A DNA stretch of 6,031 nt from an uncultured Mucilaginibacter sp. Its GTDB lineage: Bacteria; Bacteroidota; Bacteroidia; Sphingobacteriales; Sphingobacteriaceae. The stretch is from NCBI GenBank assembly GCA_903885865.1, contig CAISKH010000337.1, positions 1-6,031 on the forward strand, in the 5' to 3' direction. Both the position numbers and the translations under genes were made by a program. The notes under the pieces were generated by a model. That model did no database searches, was not told where the DNA came from, and saw only the letters and a program-made list of their open reading frames with translations. How positions within the stretch are numbered: position 1 is the first letter of the stretch; every line of letters starts with the position of its first letter. This document shows, in pieces, positions 4,633-6,031 of this stretch.

Positions 4633-5874
4633 ATGAGCCAGCAAAAACCAGCCTTTACCGAAAAGCAATTTATTGTAACCCTTATTTTTGTAACCTCATT
4701 GTTCCTGATGTGGGGGGTATTGCACTCCATGAGCGATGTGCTGAACAAGCATTTTCAAAATGTATTAAATCTGTCCATATCAAACTCCGGGTTGATACAG
4801 TTCTCGGTTTTCGGCGCCTATTTTATTATGAGCATACCTGCGGGAATGTTCATGAAGAAATATGGGTATAAGCCGGGTGTTATATTGGGGCTTACCTTAT
4901 TTGCAGCCGGTTTGTTTTTGTTTGTACCCGCTGCTAACGCGGCTTCGTTTACTTTTTTTAGGATAGCTTTGTTTATTGTAGGTTGTGGTATGGCAACGCT
5001 CGAAACAGTCGCGCATCCATTTGCCGCGGCATTGGGCGACCAACGTACCAGCGACCTTCGCATAAACTTTGCGCAAACTTTTAATGCTGTAGGCACTATG
5101 ATAGGCCCACTCATAGGGTCGTTCTTCCTGCTGAGTGGCGACAGTGAAAAATCAACCGACCTCACTTCGGTAAAAACATTATATGTTTGCATTGGCATAG
5201 TGGTACTTTTAATTGCTGTGGCTTTTATGTTTTTAAAGATACCGGCACTAACCGACCCACATGTTGAAGTTGCCGAGGTGGACCCGGATGCTGTTAATAT
5301 TGACGTTGCGCCTTCAAAAAAGCTATACCAGCATAGCCATTTTGTATGGGCCTGCGTGGCGCAGTTCTTTAACGTAGCGGCACAAGCCGGCACATGGGCA
5401 TATTTTATTAATTACGGTGTTGGTGTAATGCACTTTAGCGACGCAAAAGCGGGCTACTTTATGAGTGCATTTATGGGCATGATGTTGCTTGGCCGCATAG
5501 TAGGAACTTCGCTGATGACCTTTATCGCTCCAAACAAGTTGCTGGCAACTTTTGCTTTTGCCAATATTATAATGTGCGTAATTGTAGCGCAACATATGGG
5601 TTGGGTATCATATTCAGCCTTGTTCATGATCAATTTCTTTTTCAGCATTATGTTTCCAACCATTTTCAGCCTGGGGTTAAAGAATTTGGGCAGCCACACA
5701 CAGCAAGCATCATCATTTATTGCTATGGGCGTTGTGGGCGGCGCGCTTTTCCCATTCATTATGGGCCAGGTGGCTAATCATGATATAGCTACAGCTTATT
5801 ATATGCCAATTATTTGTTATGTGGTAATATTTATGTTCGGATATAAATTTTACAAGGTCAAAAAAGCAATATAA
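4633..5874 (+). CDS. fucP: FucP-type sugar:H+ symporter (MFS, fucose-H+ symporter family)
   Basis: This 413-residue inner-membrane protein of the major facilitator superfamily has about 12 hydrophobic helices, with a longer cytoplasmic loop at about 203-236 between the two halves. It should import a sugar with a proton. Residues known from E. coli FucP can be aligned. The proton/sugar-coupling Asp46 corresponds to D34 (in HSMSDVLNKHF), Glu135 to E124 (in LETVAHPF), and Q159/N162 to Q148/N151 (AQTFN). Also present are the post-helix-2 motif PAGMFMKKYGYKPG (69-82) and PTIFSLGLKNLG (342-353). One signature residue differs: the usual N of ETxANP is H128. The family also includes glucose/galactose and N-acetylglucosamine carriers, so the substrate is not certain; the gene symbol marks the family best match. 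An in-frame stop at 4627-4629 fixes the ATG at 4633. No Shine-Dalgarno sequence is present. The next gene starts one base after the stop, indicating an operon. Confidence 0.87.
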   Translation: MSQQKPAFTEKQFIVTLIFVTSLFLMWGVLHSMSDVLNKHFQNVLNLSISNSGLIQFSVFGAYFIMSIPAGMFMKKYGYKPGVILGLTLFAAGLFLFVPAANAASFTFFRIALFIVGCGMATLETVAHPFAAALGDQRTSDLRINFAQTFNAVGTMIGPLIGSFFLLSGDSEKSTDLTSVKTLYVCIGIVVLLIAVAFMFLKIPALTDPHVEVAEVDPDAVNIDVAPSKKLYQHSHFVWACVAQFFNVAAQAGTWAYFINYGVGVMHFSDAKAGYFMSAFMGMMLLGRIVGTSLMTFIAPNKLLATFAFANIIMCVIVAQHMGWVSYSALFMINFFFSIMFPTIFSLGLKNLGSHTQQASSFIAMGVVGGALFPFIMGQVANHDIATAYYMPIICYVVIFMFGYKFYKVKKAI

Positions 5875-5875
5875 T

Positions 5876-6031
5876 ATGAGCCACCAGAATAAATATGGTT
5901 TTAACCGGCGCGATGTTTTAAAAACGTTGGGGTTGGGTACAACTGCCGGATTATTGGGGCTGATAGGCACACCAATGAGCGCGGAGGCAAAGGAGGAAGA
6001 AAAAGCAAAAAACACCTATGCCAAAGCCATG
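5876..6031 (+). CDS. Tat-exported protein, N-terminus only (possibly enolase-superfamily dehydratase)
   Basis: Only the first 52 codons lie in the window and the frame is open at the edge. Residues 9-33 form a twin-arginine signal: FNRRDVLK at 9-16 contains the two arginines (R11, R12), followed by a glycine- and leucine-rich core (LGLGTTAGLLGLIG) and a likely cleavage region before AEAKEEEK. The protein is therefore expected to be folded in the cytoplasm and exported to the periplasm. The mature part begins with charged residues and NTYAKAM. This opening resembles, from memory, Tat-exported mandelate racemase/muconate lactonizing (enolase-superfamily) proteins of Sphingobacteriaceae. Gfo/Idh/MocA oxidoreductases in the same group also start with NRR(D/x) Tat signals and are the main alternative. 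The ATG at 5876 is one base after the fucP stop, so the genes are almost surely co-transcribed and a sugar or sugar-acid enzyme is the natural guess. The product call is inference. Confidence 0.75.
   Translation, partial: MSHQNKYGFNRRDVLKTLGLGTTAGLLGLIGTPMSAEAKEEEKAKNTYAKAM

Noticed and set aside
4818..5393. Open frame of about 191 codons on the minus strand inside fucP
   Set aside because: It is antisense to a complete transporter gene with conserved family residues. The frame is open only because the plus-strand codons avoid the complementary stops.

Overview
The window looks like a member of the Bacteroidota, most likely the Sphingobacteriaceae (Mucilaginibacter/Pedobacter type). The base composition is AT-leaning. 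No start codon has a Shine-Dalgarno sequence; each sits behind an A/T-rich leader. A DUF3098 protein, a family I know only from this phylum, lies between ftsX and uppP. The non-coding DNA carries short repeats that I recall from this group. This placement is inferred from gene content and was not checked by search.

Layout. (1) Positions 67-2187, plus strand: a cell-envelope run of ftsX (divisome / peptidoglycan hydrolase control), a small two-helix DUF3098 protein and uppP (undecaprenyl-diphosphate phosphatase), ending at a strong intrinsic terminator (2206-2242). (2) Positions 2188-2553: a convergent non-coding gap. It holds a second, unassigned terminator-like hairpin, a C5/G5 hairpin and a 7-nt tandem array. 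(3) Positions 2554-4179, minus strand: an ECF42-type sigma factor with a long C-terminal DUF6596/TPR-like region, preceded in the same direction by a small YCII/DGPF-family protein. An intrinsic terminator fills the 39-nt space between them, and its U-tract touches the sigma start codon. A candidate ECF-type promoter lies upstream of the small gene. (4) Positions 4180-4632: a 453-nt divergent intergenic region rich in palindromes, including a PurR/LacI-type operator-like site. (5) Positions 4633-6031, plus strand: a FucP-type sugar:H+ symporter, followed one base later by the start of a Tat-exported protein cut by the window edge. This is probably a sugar-catabolic operon.

The envelope genes act together in division and lipid-carrier recycling. 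The sigma/YCII pair forms a self-contained regulatory module of a known but functionally obscure type. The symporter and exported protein look like a carbohydrate uptake and processing unit under a LacI-type repressor.

I see no phage, transposon, CRISPR array, tRNA or rRNA. No convincing wholly new system is visible. The most unusual points are the terminator abutting the sigma start, the degenerate DGPF motif, the LacI-like operator and the 7/8-nt period TTC-core arrays.
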